NCBI GenBank assembly: GCA_911728435.2 | Contig: OU452212.1 | Coordinates: forward strand, 9,058,563 to 9,122,562 | Length of the DNA: 64,000 bases | Reading direction: 5' to 3' | DNA from: Apoderus coryli | Taxonomy: Eukaryota; Arthropoda; Insecta; Coleoptera; Attelabidae | Part shown: piece after piece, positions 24,602 through 36,975 of the stretch | Layout: every line of letters starts with the position of its first letter | How positions within the stretch are numbered: position 1 is the first letter of the stretch | Program-made: the position numbers and the translations under genes | The notes under the pieces: model-generated | What the model saw: the letters and a program-made list of their open reading frames with translations, nothing else | Told to the model about the DNA's origin: nothing | Database searches by the model: none

Positions 24602-27600
24602 TCAATCCGTATCAACAATTTCACAGCTATGGTACTTTGAGCTGGTTTCCAACCAGCTTTCTACATCATTAGAAGCTAAATCATCATTCGATGGCAGCTC
24701 AGTTAATGGTTCCATTTCTCCTACGTAACAATTTTGTGAAATATTCCCATTTTCTTTAAATTTATCGTAACAGCCTTTCGATCTAAGGGTAAAACCGTCT
24801 GGAGACATATTGCACATCCCTATATCAACAGAAAAATCAACTTTACAATGGGAATATGATATGATGAGGCATAAAAATTCGAATATTGGTTCAATAAGTT
24901 GTGTACCCTTCCCGTTAGGACATACCGTTTGCTTTTTTTGTCCTGATAGGACTCTTGTATTCGCCAGCGGAAGTTAGGCTCGAAGTTATGCTTGGCAATC
25001 GTATATCCAAATGTGATCCCTTTGCTGTTACAATTTTATTGTTCATTGCGTATAATTTCGTGGTAATATCTCTAGCAATGATTGTCGTTAAAACCGTAGC
25101 TATGTATGTGTCTTTCACGAAAAGATATTCTAAAGATGATCGTTGCCAATATAGGTACCTGCAAGTGCTCGCAGCGACAATAGAAACCTGAAAAAATAGG
25201 TACTCAAGATAAGACAGCAGATTCCCTAAATTGTTACCTTAAATTTGTCGTCCACTGTATTCCTACTAGACTCAAATTCTGGTGAGTCCATAAACTCGCA
25301 TGGTAGAATTGGATGTAGAAATTGATTATCCGACAGAACATTTACCTAAAATTTTAGCAATTCTGTTTAAATTTCTGTTAAAACTACTCACAAAAACCTC
25401 CCTCTAACCTTTCCCGAAAGTAGCAGCCCTAGTCGATCGGTTCTTGTAAGATTTTGAACGGCATAAGCCTCACCGGCATGTAAGGACATGATCTGTGCGA
25501 AATCAGGACTCACCATTCGCTTGAATTGTAGTCTGGATAGCTAAAATTCTTGATTTGAAGATGCGTTTGTTATAAAATAAAAAATTTACCTTAAAAGGTT
25601 CAAATAGGTTATGGTAAGCTTCCTCTAGTTCTGGATCGAATTTCACTGGTCGTAACTGGTACAAAATGTGGAACACTTGCGCCATGTTCATTAGCATAAA
25701 AGCAAAGTTCCAGGTAAAAACATCTGGAGCACAGATTATGTTCCAAGCCCACGTGGAAAAGAGCATCAATCCTAGGATTGAATCCAAATTACGAGGTATC
25801 GTTGAAAATATGATTTACCTACCTAAAATCAGCCAACAGTGCATAAAAAGTACTCCTTTTTTGGAGCATGTTGAGGAATATGCCACCACAAAGCATGCGT
25901 TGGCTAGCTGGAATAAAATATGCTGTGGATCCTTCCAGTAGTCACACCAAGGCCACCATGTTCCTATTTATAAAATTATCAAATAGTATTAGTTGACACG
26001 AAGGACTTTTTATTTTTTTTAAGCTTGCACTTGTAAAGCTCTTGCTGTCACATAAATAGTTCAACAAAATAATCTTATAAATTATTACTATTTTTTGTAT
26101 TACTACTGATGAAGGTTCATGCATGTAGATTAGGAATTTTGTTGGTTAATTTAATGGCATAATGATTTGTTGTTAATTTTAAGAATAAATTACATAAAAA
26201 ATATTCCAAAAACGGCTAAATAATCATGGTACAACCAGAGAACAACAGAGAATGTGATCGTGCTGCTGGGGGAAGAGATTGCGCATATAATTACCAATTG
26301 TTATTTTGAAAGACAAACTGTTTAAAAGATTGAGCTTACTTGCCTAAAAAAATCACACAAATTTTTTAAAAAACATGAATAACTTCGCACAATGGCCCTT
26401 ATCTTTTATTACTTGGTTCAGTCTATTTGCCCATAAAAGTCCAATACTCGTACATCTTAAGCATTCTAAAAAGAGAGCTTAAAAATCTTACTAGATGAGT
26501 GCAAAAATTCTATTACATTCTCACAGTGTTTATTAAATTTGAATTACATATTTTAACTATTATAGATATTAGCAGGTAGTAAATTCACGTCTCAGGTTTT
26601 ATTGCCCATTTATTGGGGGTGATTTTAGCATGTTTTGTAGGTATATAATGGGAATTTCCCAACATGTGTGCTTGCGTTGTTTTTCCGAAGGCCATAAACA
26701 GGTAAAATATAATACATTCTCAATTATACTTAAGGAATTGAAAATCGGTAGACCTATAGTATAAATTAGAACAATTTTATTTTACTCTATCTAAAATTAA
26801 TACATTTATATTTGCCCGTAATCAATTACATTTTTTTTTCTTTAGAGCTTTAGAACTATGGTTAATTGCTAGTTCAATATTATTAATAATTTTATTAATT
26901 TAAGCAAAAATGTAAAGTTTGAACACCCATGTTCTAATTTCCCAAAAAAATATGTTACGAAATTATATTTTAAAATTAATCAATAGAAATTTTAAAAATA
27001 TAAATAAAAATAAAATGATTATATGGAAACATGAATAAAAGTAAAAAAGTATTTGTTTGTTTTTATAATTGATAAAGATGTAATTATATTATAAAATAAT
27101 TCTATTACTCCCCTGTTCTTTACCTATCCTGTGATTTAAATAAAACGTAAATACGGATCTGTCGAGTATATTAAAAAATGGCTACCACCTGCCTCGCACA
27201 GGACAATAGAAAGTGGGGGGGAGTTCATATTCTCTGTTGTTCTCTGGTACAACTTTAAAGTCCTTAAGGATTATATTTACCAGTTTTTGTTTACTTTTTA
27301 TTTAAGTAAAATTCAGAACTACTTCTTCGACTATCAACTATGAGATATGCTAGAAAAATTTGATGATAAACAAATAAAAACAGGACCTGATCTGTGAGGA
27401 TCTTGGACCGTGTCTTTTAAAGCACTTTTTTGATTGTGTTTTGGAATTGAGATCTCAACCTTTCAATAGTTGATCCCAGAAATTTCGGCTGCTATCGACG
27501 ATAAAGCCAGCTACATTCTCTTGCTGCTCGTTTATCTCACGAAACGTCGCGTTCAGTATCGACTTGTACGAAATCTGAGTGAGCATCCTGTGACAATCGT

Positions 27601-28129
27601 TTAAGCGCACTCCCGATGACGTCATATTTTAAGCACCGTTGTCATATCTCAAAATTAGTCTAACATATCTCGGGTGAAAAAACGCAACAGTTCTACATAG
27701 AAACTACGTTGCAAATTCTAACAAAATACTTACCATTTTCTAAAAAAGCAATTTTATTTGATAGAATTGTATCTTATTTCCACAAAAAGCTCTTCAGAAA
27801 TAACATTAATAAGAATTAGAACTATATTGATTTTGTGAGAATAAAATACAATTTTTCTTATGAAATTATAAACAATTTTCTGTTTCTGAACTATGGGAAC
27901 TTACGACGCGTCTCATAGTAGAAGTCATCACAACCTAAACATGTTTCTATAATTATTTTTGAATCAAGTTTTATAATTTATTTAGCACAAAATAACTAAA
28001 TTTACCTGATGGTATCGTATAGCTAATGTTTTTTGCATCTTTTTCTGGCCATGAGACATTTGCGGCTGGACTGACAAATAATATTTGGGGTCTGTCCACA
28101 TTTGGTTGCAAATCAGCATCAGAAGGCAT
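24602..28129 (-). CDS. Popeye domain-containing protein (bves/POPDC), copy 2
   Basis: Inferred coding exons: 28129-28006, 27934-27905, 25963-25823, 25771-25590, 25540-25409, 25345-25238, 25187-24926, 24819-24602; all phases fit and give 398 aa. Exon 2 is a 30-nt microexon (GCDDFYYETR region). The N-terminus is short with NVS and NIS sequons. Exon 3 gives WWPWCDYWK and HILFQLANACFVV. Exon 4 gives LGLMLFSTWAWNIICAPDVF, WNFAFMLMN and LYQLRPVKFDPELEEAY, the most conserved part of the family. The Popeye domain follows: TRTDRLGLLLSGK, LHPILPCEFMDSPEF, DDKFKVSIV, LYWQR, IIARDITTKLYAMN. It differs from gene 1 in having DSPEF and FKVS instead of DSPEW and FQVT. It is tandem and co-oriented with gene 1, hence a local duplication. 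Intron 2 (25964-27904) contains a hAT-like element. Confidence 0.87.
26236..27246. mobile_element. hAT-like non-autonomous element in Popeye gene 2 intron
   Basis: The ends are inverted repeats: CAGAGAACAACAGAGAAT (26236) and ATTCTCTGTTGTTCTCTG (ending 27246). They are flanked by GGTACAAC on the left and (G)GTACAAC on the right, consistent with an 8-bp target duplication of the hAT superfamily (7 bp if the last G belongs to the element). The 1,011-bp interior has no open frame of note and is very AT-rich. Confidence 0.8.
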
Positions 28130-28401
28130 TTTTCTTAAATTCTGCCGTTCATTTTCACAAAACTAAACGTTATTTGCGAATAAAACTGGTGTGAATGATA
28201 ATAATAATATTACTTTATGTTGTGAGGGGTTGTGTTATTGATTGGCTGGCAACCCCTAGCGTTAGTGCAATGTATGATGTTTAGATGTCGTTAGTAGCCG
28301 CTCGAAACTTATTCTGATATTTGGGGATGTTTTTGTATTATATTAGTTAATTATATTAATTTTAAAAATTGTAGATTTTTGTAATAATACAAAGATGCTG
28401 G
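28130..28401. promoter_or_regulatory. Upstream region of Popeye gene 2
   Basis: Immediately 5' of the start codon (context AAGAAAAATGCC). It should carry the promoter and 5' UTR, but no core element is recognised. Bounded upstream by a Crypton fragment. Confidence 0.35.
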
Positions 28402-29045
28402 AAAGAAGAGTTTGCTGAAGTTGACGGATTGTTAATTTCCACTATTGAAGAAATTCCTCGCATGGTGTTGATTATTTCACAATGGCGTTCTTGGTTAATA
28501 TTCAAGTACGGTTTAATTGAATTAGAGCTGCTATGTCCTGTTATTTTTATTAATTGCCATTTGGCAAATAAAGGAATTCCTAAACAGCAATTACTAAAAA
28601 TAACAGGACATAGCAGCTCCAATTCAATTAAACTGTACTTGAATATTAACCAAGAACGCCATGGTAAAATAATCAACACCATGCGAGGAATTTCTTCAAC
28701 AGTGGAAATTAACAATCCGTCAACTTCAGCAAACTTTTCTTCCAATTTACCAATTGTACTTTTCACAACTGTAGTTTTAAATAAAAATGAATAATATTTG
28801 TTTGATTAAAACTAATACATTTTGTATTGAAAATTATTAAACGTCAGATTGACAATCAAATTTTTGATATCTACAAAGTAAAAAATTATCTTATCGTATA
28901 CTCCTCGGGCCTTGATAAATACTCAAAATTTTGTCATAGAGAATCCTTCAAGCGAGTTGCTCGAGAATAATAAGCCTTGGGCTATTATCAAGCAACACGC
29001 TTTCGGCATTCTCTATGACAAAATTATCTCGGTATTATCAAGACC
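28402..29045 (+). mobile_element. Crypton-like fragment folded into a palindrome, copy 2
   Basis: The plus-strand right arm (28560-28794) encodes the 3' part of a tyrosine recombinase: GIPKQQLLKITGHSSSNSIK (GH box), then YLNINQERH with the tyrosine. The left arm (28402-28559) is an inverted copy of the same sequence, so the two face each other around about 28560. Downstream (28800-29045) the sequence is the inverted counterpart of 43620-43870, including a terminal hairpin ATTTTGTCATAGAGAAT (28928) with ATTCTCTATGACAAAAT (29008). Confidence 0.8.
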
Positions 29046-29349
29046 CTAGGGGTATTACTACTGATACAGCGAGCGAACTAGATCTGCTGTGTTATGATTA
29101 ATCATAAGAAGACAACGACGACGAGTTTCTGACTTTCTTAAATTGAAAGGATAAAACACAACAGTACTGACGAGTATTTGTTCACTGAACCGAAAAGGTA
29201 CGTGATATTAATAAAAAAGTGCTTCAAATCAATGAACGTCAACATTAAATTTGAGCCGATGATGGGTGACATTAATACAATGAACGTTCGTACATAAATT
29301 CGGTAGCGAATTCTGTACGTTGAATTAATAAATAAAGAACATAAATTTA

Positions 29350-29632
29350 TGCTCGCCGGTTATTGATCTTACGAATGATGGACATTAATTTATAACTCCT
29401 GTACGTTAAAACGATGTTACCAGGTTGTTAATGTTACGAACGATGAAGATTAGTTTATGTCTCCAATACGTAAAACCGATGTTAGCTGGTTATTAATGTT
29501 ACGAACGATGAACATTAATCTATGACTTTTGTACATTAAACCGATGTCTGAAGGTTATTAATGTTACGAACGAGAAACATGAATCTATGACTTTTGTACG
29601 TTAAACCAATGTTAGCTGATTATTACATTGGG
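29350..29632. repeat. About 65-bp minisatellite, 4 units
   Basis: Units built on GGTTATTAATGTTACGAACG, AACATTAATCTATGACT and GTACGTTAAACCGATGTTAG, at about 29354, 29423, 29488 and 29553. Degenerate related motifs extend to 29210 and reappear at 31560-31880. Confidence 0.8.
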
Positions 29633-30059
29633 TTATAATAATTGTTTTACGTAATTGTGTTCGCCGGAAATTATTTTTACGAAAGATTGAGATTATTGTT
29701 CTGTATTCAAACAATAATCGCGAGCATATAGGTACATATGTATTATGTGTACTGCAAAGTGCAGTATGGTTCAAATATACTAGTACCAATGGTTAGAGAA
29801 TTTAAAAGCCCAAATAAGACTCAAAATTATCTTGCTGTACGTCCATTGATTTGATGCACCTGCTTTGTAAATAAATTAAATCATATTTGTACGACACTCG
29901 AAATCTAAAAGTTTTATTTTTAATTTAGTTAATATTAAATGCTAAACATGTCAGATTCGTCTGTCGTCTGAGGTGAAAAGGGAGAAAAAAGTATATTTGG
30001 AAACTAAAGTCCGCGGAAATTCTTCTAAACAAAATTAGAAATTATTACGAGATCTAAAC

Positions 30060-30953
30060 ATTTATGCAAGGGAAAATATCACAATATCGTCTTTTATTCA
30101 TGATGTTGATAATATTAATGATTTTTTTGTGGCCACTTCTACCAACAATCCGGACCCAGGAACGATCAATTTTTACTTAGGTAATAAAATTAGGCCTGAT
30201 ATTAACTTTGAATTTACAATGGTGGATCATGGGGAGATACTTGATGCATTGCTTGGGATTAAGTGAAATGCTGTAGGCAGTGACATGATCACTATTGATA
30301 TGCTAGTAGTAGTCCGTTTATAATGCCCTTTATACAGCATCTAGTTAATTACTATATAGAAACGAGGAAATTCCCAACATGTTGGAAAGAAGCCAATGTC
30401 ATTCCAATCCCAAAACTAAAACTCCATCAACGTTTAAGGATCTTATAGACCGATTAATATACTCCCAGCGATCTCCAAGGTTATTGAGAGAGTGATCTGC
30501 AATAAAATGAATACATATCTTGATGCCCATGGGTTGTTATCGGAGGTCCAGTCTGGGTTCCGTCAGGGTCACAGTTGCTCCACGACATGACTTAAAATAC
30601 TGGATGATGCATTGGGGGCGGTAGATCAGGGGTAGGATTGGTCATGGTTTGTTGCTGGCCATTGTGGGTTACCTGGACTTTGGGGAGTCTGCTGTGTCTC
30701 TACTCGGAACATATGTGAATGATAGAAGTCAGGTTGTCATTTTGGGAACGGCAGTGTCTGGGCCCAGGACATTGCGTAGTGCCGCAGGGCATCCAGGAAT
30801 CATTGCCTTTTTTTATGTATCAGGGTTTTTGTTGTTGTTATTATTATGCAGTTATCTTTAGTATTGCTAATATGTTAAGCTAGGAGGCTGTGCCTCGACT
30901 TCGCCTTTTGTGTAACTTTTCTCAATAAAGTCGTTTATTATATTATTATTATT
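30060..30953 (+). pseudogene. Degenerate LINE copy
   Basis: Broken reverse transcriptase: conceptual fragments PINILPAISKVIERVICNKM and QSGFRQGHSC (30450-30590) with stops and frameshifts. The palm is largely deleted. The 3' UTR (GGAGGCTGTGCCTCGACTTC) leads to AATAAA and an (ATT)n tail at 30935-30953. Confidence 0.75.
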
Positions 30954-30959
30954 AATCAA

Positions 30960-33340
30960 AATAAGTTTTTTTTTAAGTAAACAGTGTGCGCCTTTAGAAT
31001 AGAACCCATAAGTACGGTTGAATTGCAGATTTTCTTCCTTTAAGGTTTATTATATGTTCTTTTATTTCTTGAACTGTTTTAGCACAAAATAAAAAAGATT
31101 CTTGAGAGTCTTTTATTGTGTACTTTAAATGGCTTATCTTTTCACTGGCACCTTTGGAACATAGCTTAGCGGATAGCACTAAATATCCATGAAGAGCCCA
31201 TAAAATTTCTCCCCTCGTATCGGCGGGTTTTCAACATTACAAAGGAATACCGCACTGTGTTTTTTTTTCGTTTTAAACTGACTTTAGTTATGTACTTTAC
31301 TAAATGGTACTTAAATAAAAGGATTACTACTTACCTTATATTTCTACATTTGTTGTATTATTTGGGAACAAATTTTAAATATAGATTTGGAACACACTTT
31401 ACTTTTCAACTGTATACATTTAACTAAACAAAACAAAAATGACGCGTAAACAAAAAGTCTATGAGAATGTCATAATGTCAATGTTTTGAGTATTCAGTCT
31501 ATGGTCCGGGTGCATTGATTTGCGCGCGTTATTCAGAATTTAACGGTTAGGTTCGTAAAATTAATGCTTAGCATCCATTGAATCAACGATGATCGTTTAT
31601 TAGTTTTTATGTTCGCTGTTCATAGGTGTATGATTTACAAATTATTGTGTTAAAGGCGAAGAGCATAAATTAATAAATTTAAAACATTGAAGCAATAAAT
31701 AGTGACATTATATTGATGAAAAAAAAAACATAAATTTTCGATGTCTTGCATTTATTGATTAATGTTTCATCGTACATTGTTTCTGTGTATGAAATTATTA
31801 ATTTATGATCAAAATTCATTGTACCAGTGACCAATTCATAATATTAATGTTCAAAATATTGATGACAACCATTCATTGGTTTTACGCACAATATTTTTTT
31901 CAGTGAATAAAATATTAAAAAAATGCAACTAGAATTTTAAACAATATGAGTGTCTATTTTGTTCGTTCAGATAAAGATCAAAACTCTCCATGATCAAGGG
32001 GCCTCTAAATATACGCATTACACAACGATTAAAGTATTATTTTACGGACCAGTTCATCCACATTTTAAGATTTAGGCAGATTAGAGAGCTATTGTTACAG
32101 AAACCAGAGGGAATAATTTTAGTAGATATATTGAACAGGTGGTAAAAAAAATACGAATAATAATAATAGTAATTTAGTTATTATTTTATAATATACTCGT
32201 AGATACTTTAAATATACAGGATGTCCCAGTTTTCTCCACAACTACTAGGTATAAAGAAAAACCACGAGCAACAAGTTTACTTTTCTTAAAAGGCTGGCAG
32301 AATCCCTGAAAATAAAACTACATTTGGATCAAATATACTGATTGAATCCAGTTTAGATAACGTAAATATTAATTACTGTAATATATCGGCTAAATCTAAC
32401 AACAAAAATATATATTTATATAACTACAAGTAACAGTAGCGTATTAATAATTATTTTTTGATCCCTTTTATCTGATAAAACAGATTCTACTTTAATGAGC
32501 AATAAACGGCAATAGAAAAAAAATATGCAAATTGCTTTAGATATTTTTTTTTTGGTAATTTTAATTGAATTTTCATAATATTTTTAATTAAAAATATATT
32601 TTTTTCATACGATACAATATTAAAAATAATTACTGAATTTTTCCAAATGATTGAACTGCTGCCAAAAAGTACTAAGCTAAGAAACTAATCCTATATTTTC
32701 TAAATTACATAGGGACTATCTAACAGGGTGAATGTTATCTGTTTAACAAGAGACTTTTACAAGTGATTTGTAAATAATTGTTTCAAATAGAACAAATAGG
32801 AATATAAGTAAAAAAACAATATTAGAACGGCTTCTGTTTTATTTTTTTTTATTATTAATAATGTTTCTACGCACACGTGTGATTTTTTCCATAGAAATAA
32901 TAATTTGTATGATTTTATTTATTTTCTACATTGCACCTAAGTAAATACAGATATATTTCTAATTAGTTTTGTTTCACAGGTCGTTCGCCGCTCCCGGGGT
33001 AAGCCGCAGATTCAGATACTTGATATTTTAAGTTAAGATTATTGCCCAAAAATACATTTTTGGGGTTTTTGATACAGAACTGTGCCAGTGGTTTATAATT
33101 AACACTTTTTCTGCTATCAGGTAAAACAAATCTTGATGCCATGACGTTCTTATAATGATGCGCTTGCTGCAACCCCTTTTAATATTCATATACCCGATGC
33201 CAGCCTCCACAAACACAAAATAAGGCAATCAAATGAATTTCCAAATAGTATATTTGTTTAGTTATATTTTTTTTAATATAACATAATAAAAATCACAATC
33301 CCACTTTTATAGTACAATTTTTCTTTCTCGTCAAAATAGG
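30960..33340. other. AT-rich stretch without recognised genes
   Basis: Short frames only. The minus-strand frames at 32963-33228 share a slightly GC-richer patch and could be transposon debris, but no motif is recognised. An isolated ATACAGGATGTCCC terminus lies at about 32215. Confidence 0.35.
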
Positions 33341-33344
33341 CTTC

Positions 33345-34170
33345 AGTTTTTAAAAGGGAAAAAATTTAAAAAGTTGTCCTAGATGTCTCTTTGCTCGACT
33401 ATTTTAAGGACAGAAAATGCTAGAAATTTAAAAAATATTTTTCAAACTTATTAAACCATTAAAGCAGTCAACAATCCTATTCAACTGTAAGGGAAGATTT
33501 CCAGTCGTTTACAAAAAGAAAAAAAAATCTAAAATATATTTATATTTTATATTATATTATATTTAAAAAAAATTGAACATTTTTTGTACCAAAAACCATT
33601 TATTTCATCAAAATTTGAATTAGAAAACCCCGTTTTTCAACTATTTTTATGTAAATCTCCTTTGGGATTTTAATTTAAGATAAGATCATTAGAGAAAAAA
33701 TATGTTTTTAAATCGTTTGTTTTTGTGTTTTTTTTTTATTATTATTGTATAATTTTCCTATATATGTTGCAAATTATTTATAATTGTCATCTTATATTGC
33801 GTTATATATAACTGTTGTGATTTTGTTTCGTAGTGTCCTGGATGACTTCATAAAAGTCAAAGCGTCGACAAGAGAAGTGTTTTTTTTTTACTGACCTATA
33901 CCCAAAAATAATCAAATTGTAAAATCTAAAATATGTTCTAGATGTTGTTTTAATTATATTTTTTTTATTTTCGAAATAGAAACATGGAATATGTTCAAAA
34001 TTTCGACAAAATTATCTTGTTAATTTTTGGGGGACAGTTTCAGACAGATTTTAATACGGAAAAAATTAAAAAAATTGTCCTAAATGTCTCTCTGCTTGCC
34101 TATTTTCAGAACAGAATATGCTAGGAATTTTAAAAATATTTTTCAAACTTATTAAACCAATAAATATGTT
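33345..34170. repeat. Pair of direct repeats of about 115 bp
   Basis: 33350-33470 and 34055-34170 share TTGTCCTAGATGTCTCT-type sequence, CTATTTTMAGRACAGAA and AATATTTTTCAAACTTATTAAACC, about 80-85% alike by eye. The 580 bp between are AT-rich and non-coding. Confidence 0.65.
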
Positions 34171-34507
34171 GTATTAAATTCTTTAGACCCTTTTTATAGA
34201 ATTTTACGCCTATTTTTGTCACATCTGCCCGATTCGTAATAATTTCATGACAATTTTACGTTTATAAATTTGTCCGAAACATTAAATTTTGTATCGTATC
34301 GAATGTCTTTCAAATATTTGTATTGAATTTGATTCCTCAACCCTTTTTAGCTGCTAATATGTCGAAGATTATTTATTACATCACTTACCCTTTTTTTTAT
34401 TTGATTTTCGGTTTCAATGGTGTTATAAATATTGTTCAAAAAACCACTCCCTCTCTGTTTCTTTTTTTTTTTCAGTTATTTTTTACTATGCAGTGTGATA
34501 TTCCAAA

Positions 34508-35287
34508 ATGCGCGAGATGCAAGAAATTTGTTACCATATTGTATCTGTTAAGTTAGCTTGGCGAGGTGGTGAACCAGCTGATTGCCTTATAGATTATTTC
34601 ACGATTGAGAAAAATAATGATGGAACGCCAACCAACAGAATTGAATATAATATTCAGTAAAACATGCCAATGAGGATCGAAAAGTTGTACAAATAGTAAG
34701 TGGCTTGTTCCAAATATTGCAAACGAAAGTGCATGCCCTGTTCGGTTATTCCATAAATTATTGTCCAAAAGGGGGAAAAATATTACTAAAATGACCGAAC
34801 AGGGCATGCACTTTCGTTTGCAATATTTGGAATAAGCCACTTACTATTTGTACAGCTTTTCGATCCTCCTTGGCATGTTTTACTGAATATTGGATTGTAT
34901 TCAATTCTGTTGGTTGGCGTTCCATCATTATTTTTCTCAATCGTGAAATAATCTATAAGGCAATCAGCTGGATCACCACCTCGCATTTCGCGCATTTTTG
35001 AATATCACACTGGTAAACGGGTCGAATACAATTTTGAAGTCTTTGAAGTATTTTTCCTGGAGTAGCCTACTCGTATTATTCCAAATTGTTTTAACAGTTG
35101 CTTCATTATATTCAGTTCCGTCAGCTTTTCTCATATTTACCGCATAATCTTTCAATATATTAGCCAAATTATGCAAACTCGTTTCAGCATTCAGTTCGTA
35201 TTCTCTGGTCGCACAAAACTCGAGAAATATTTTCCATACATATTTTTTTGATTTGATTGTATTTTTTGGTATATTATTAGATATAAT
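34508..35287 (-). mobile_element. Crypton-like copy 3, left part, palindromic
   Basis: 34559-34756 and 34790-34980 are inverted copies of the same recombinase segment (both contain GATGGAACGCCAACCAACAG or its complement). The right arm and the following 300 bp match copy 1 (44280-44880) in the same orientation but lack about 170 bp corresponding to 44486-44655. The minus strand encodes SLHNLANILKDYAVNMRKAD and the YFKDFKIVFDPFTSVIFKNA region. The copy continues past a LINE insertion at 36775-36974. Confidence 0.82.
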
Positions 35288-36768
35288 GAATTTTCTGATT
35301 TAAGACCTATTAGCTTATTGTCGTTATTTTCAAAAATATTTGAGAAAGTAATTTACAAACAAATTGCGGGGTTTTTAAGTGAGTTTAATCTTCTCCCTTC
35401 ATGTCAGTCCGGCTTCCGGAGAGGATTAGGCACGGCAACGGCTTTAACCAAAGTTTTGGACGACATTATATTAGCTGTAGATAGAAAGGAAACAGTCGCT
35501 CTGGCTCTTCTTGATTTTAGTAAGGCGTTTGATATTATTGATCACCGGTTATTATGCGGGAAATTAAGCTATTTGGGTTTTGAGCAAATTACCGTTAATT
35601 TTTTTAAAGACTATTTACATGATCGTTCGCAGGCTGTTTCTATAAATGGTAGGTATTCGAAATGCCTTCCGCTAGAGAGGGGAGTTCCACAGGGGTCGAT
35701 ATTGGGACCTCTACTATTTGTTTTATTCACAGTGGATATGGTGGACTGTTTGACAGCTTGTGATATGCACCAGTATGCGGACGATACACAGGTCTATGTG
35801 ACTTACGACCGAAGTGCTTCTGTTACCGCTGAAGCTAATCTCAATCAAACGCTACATAATATAGAGCAGTATTGTTGCAATAACGGACTTAAAATTAACC
35901 CCAAAAAGTCCAATCTCATTTATTTCGGTACTTCTTCAGATAACGCGAAGCTACGTGTTCGTATTGGAGACGACGAAATTGCTGCTGTCGAGGAGGTCAA
36001 AAATTTGGGAGTCCTTATTGATCGAAAATTGCGCTTCAGGTCTCATGTCAATAGCATTGTTCAGCGTTCTTATGCCACACTTAGGAGCCTGTACCGCAGT
36101 AGACATGTGCTGGAGAAGGACATAAAAATTCAATTATGTGAGACCCTGGTCTTGAGTCACTCCAACTATTGTGATGTGGTATATGGCTCTTGTATAGACT
36201 TGAATACTTCCAAAAGAATTCAAAAGATACAGAACTCTTGCGTTCGCTTTGTCTTCGGTCTGCTGGCTCGAGATCATATAAGCCCTTATATTAACCGGTT
36301 AGGATGGCTGAAAATGGATAAACGTAGGTTGTTACACATGGCCTGCTTGGTTCATAAGGTTATTTCCACTGGATGTCCTAATTATTTGCGAGAAAAACTA
36401 ACATATAGATGGGCTGATCGTGACAGAGACACTCGTTACCGCTACCTCCTCAATGTGCCTACACATCGAACGGCCATATTCGAGAGATCGTTTTCTTACA
36501 TCGCACCGCGCCTTTATAATGCAGTACAAATGGAAATGTACAGTCTTAGTCAGGCAGGCTTCAAGCGAAATTACAAGTTGTTTTTGTTAAATGAATAATT
36601 CGATTTGTTTCTTTATAGGTTTTTTTTTTGTATATATATATATTATGTTTTGTATACACTCAAAATTCAATTATAGTTTATGTTTGTAACTTAATTTACA
36701 TGATCGGTTAGCAACAGCTAAGCTGACTCTCGCCGAGTTAAAAATAAAGTCCTTTTTATTTATTTATT
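35288..36768 (+). mobile_element. 5'-truncated LINE nested in Crypton copy 3
   Basis: Open for 426 codons to its stop at 36598: SLLSLFSKIFEKVI, QSGFRRGLGTATAL, LLDFSKAFDIID, GVPQGSILGPLLFVLFTVDM, QYADDTQVY (active site intact), then thumb and C-terminus. The 3' UTR is short (AAATAAAGTCC) with a (TTTA)n tail. Both sides are flanked by TATAAT (35282-35287 and 36769-36774). The uninterrupted sequence is present at 44872-44905, which proves the insertion boundaries. A jockey-like young insertion. Confidence 0.93.
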
Positions 36769-36774
36769 TATAAT

Positions 36775-36974
36775 ATCATTAATTGCATCGTTAGATCCAA
36801 TACCAAATCTTCGCGACATTTTTAAACCAGTTGTCAGTTTGACGTTTAATTAATTTTTAATAAAAAAAACACCAAACTGAAATCACCACATGTAGGGTAT
36901 TATCGCTGTAATCCAGAGGTGATTGGATGAAATTTGACACATGACTTAAAATTAAGTAATTTGATTGGTTACTA
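36775..36974 (-). mobile_element. Crypton-like copy 3, right part
   Basis: Matches 44896-45097 nearly base for base (ATCATTAATTGCATCGTTAG through AAGTAATTTGATTG.TTACTAT) and then diverges. This marks the element's outer end at about 36974 / 45097. Confidence 0.85.
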
Positions 36975-36975
36975 T

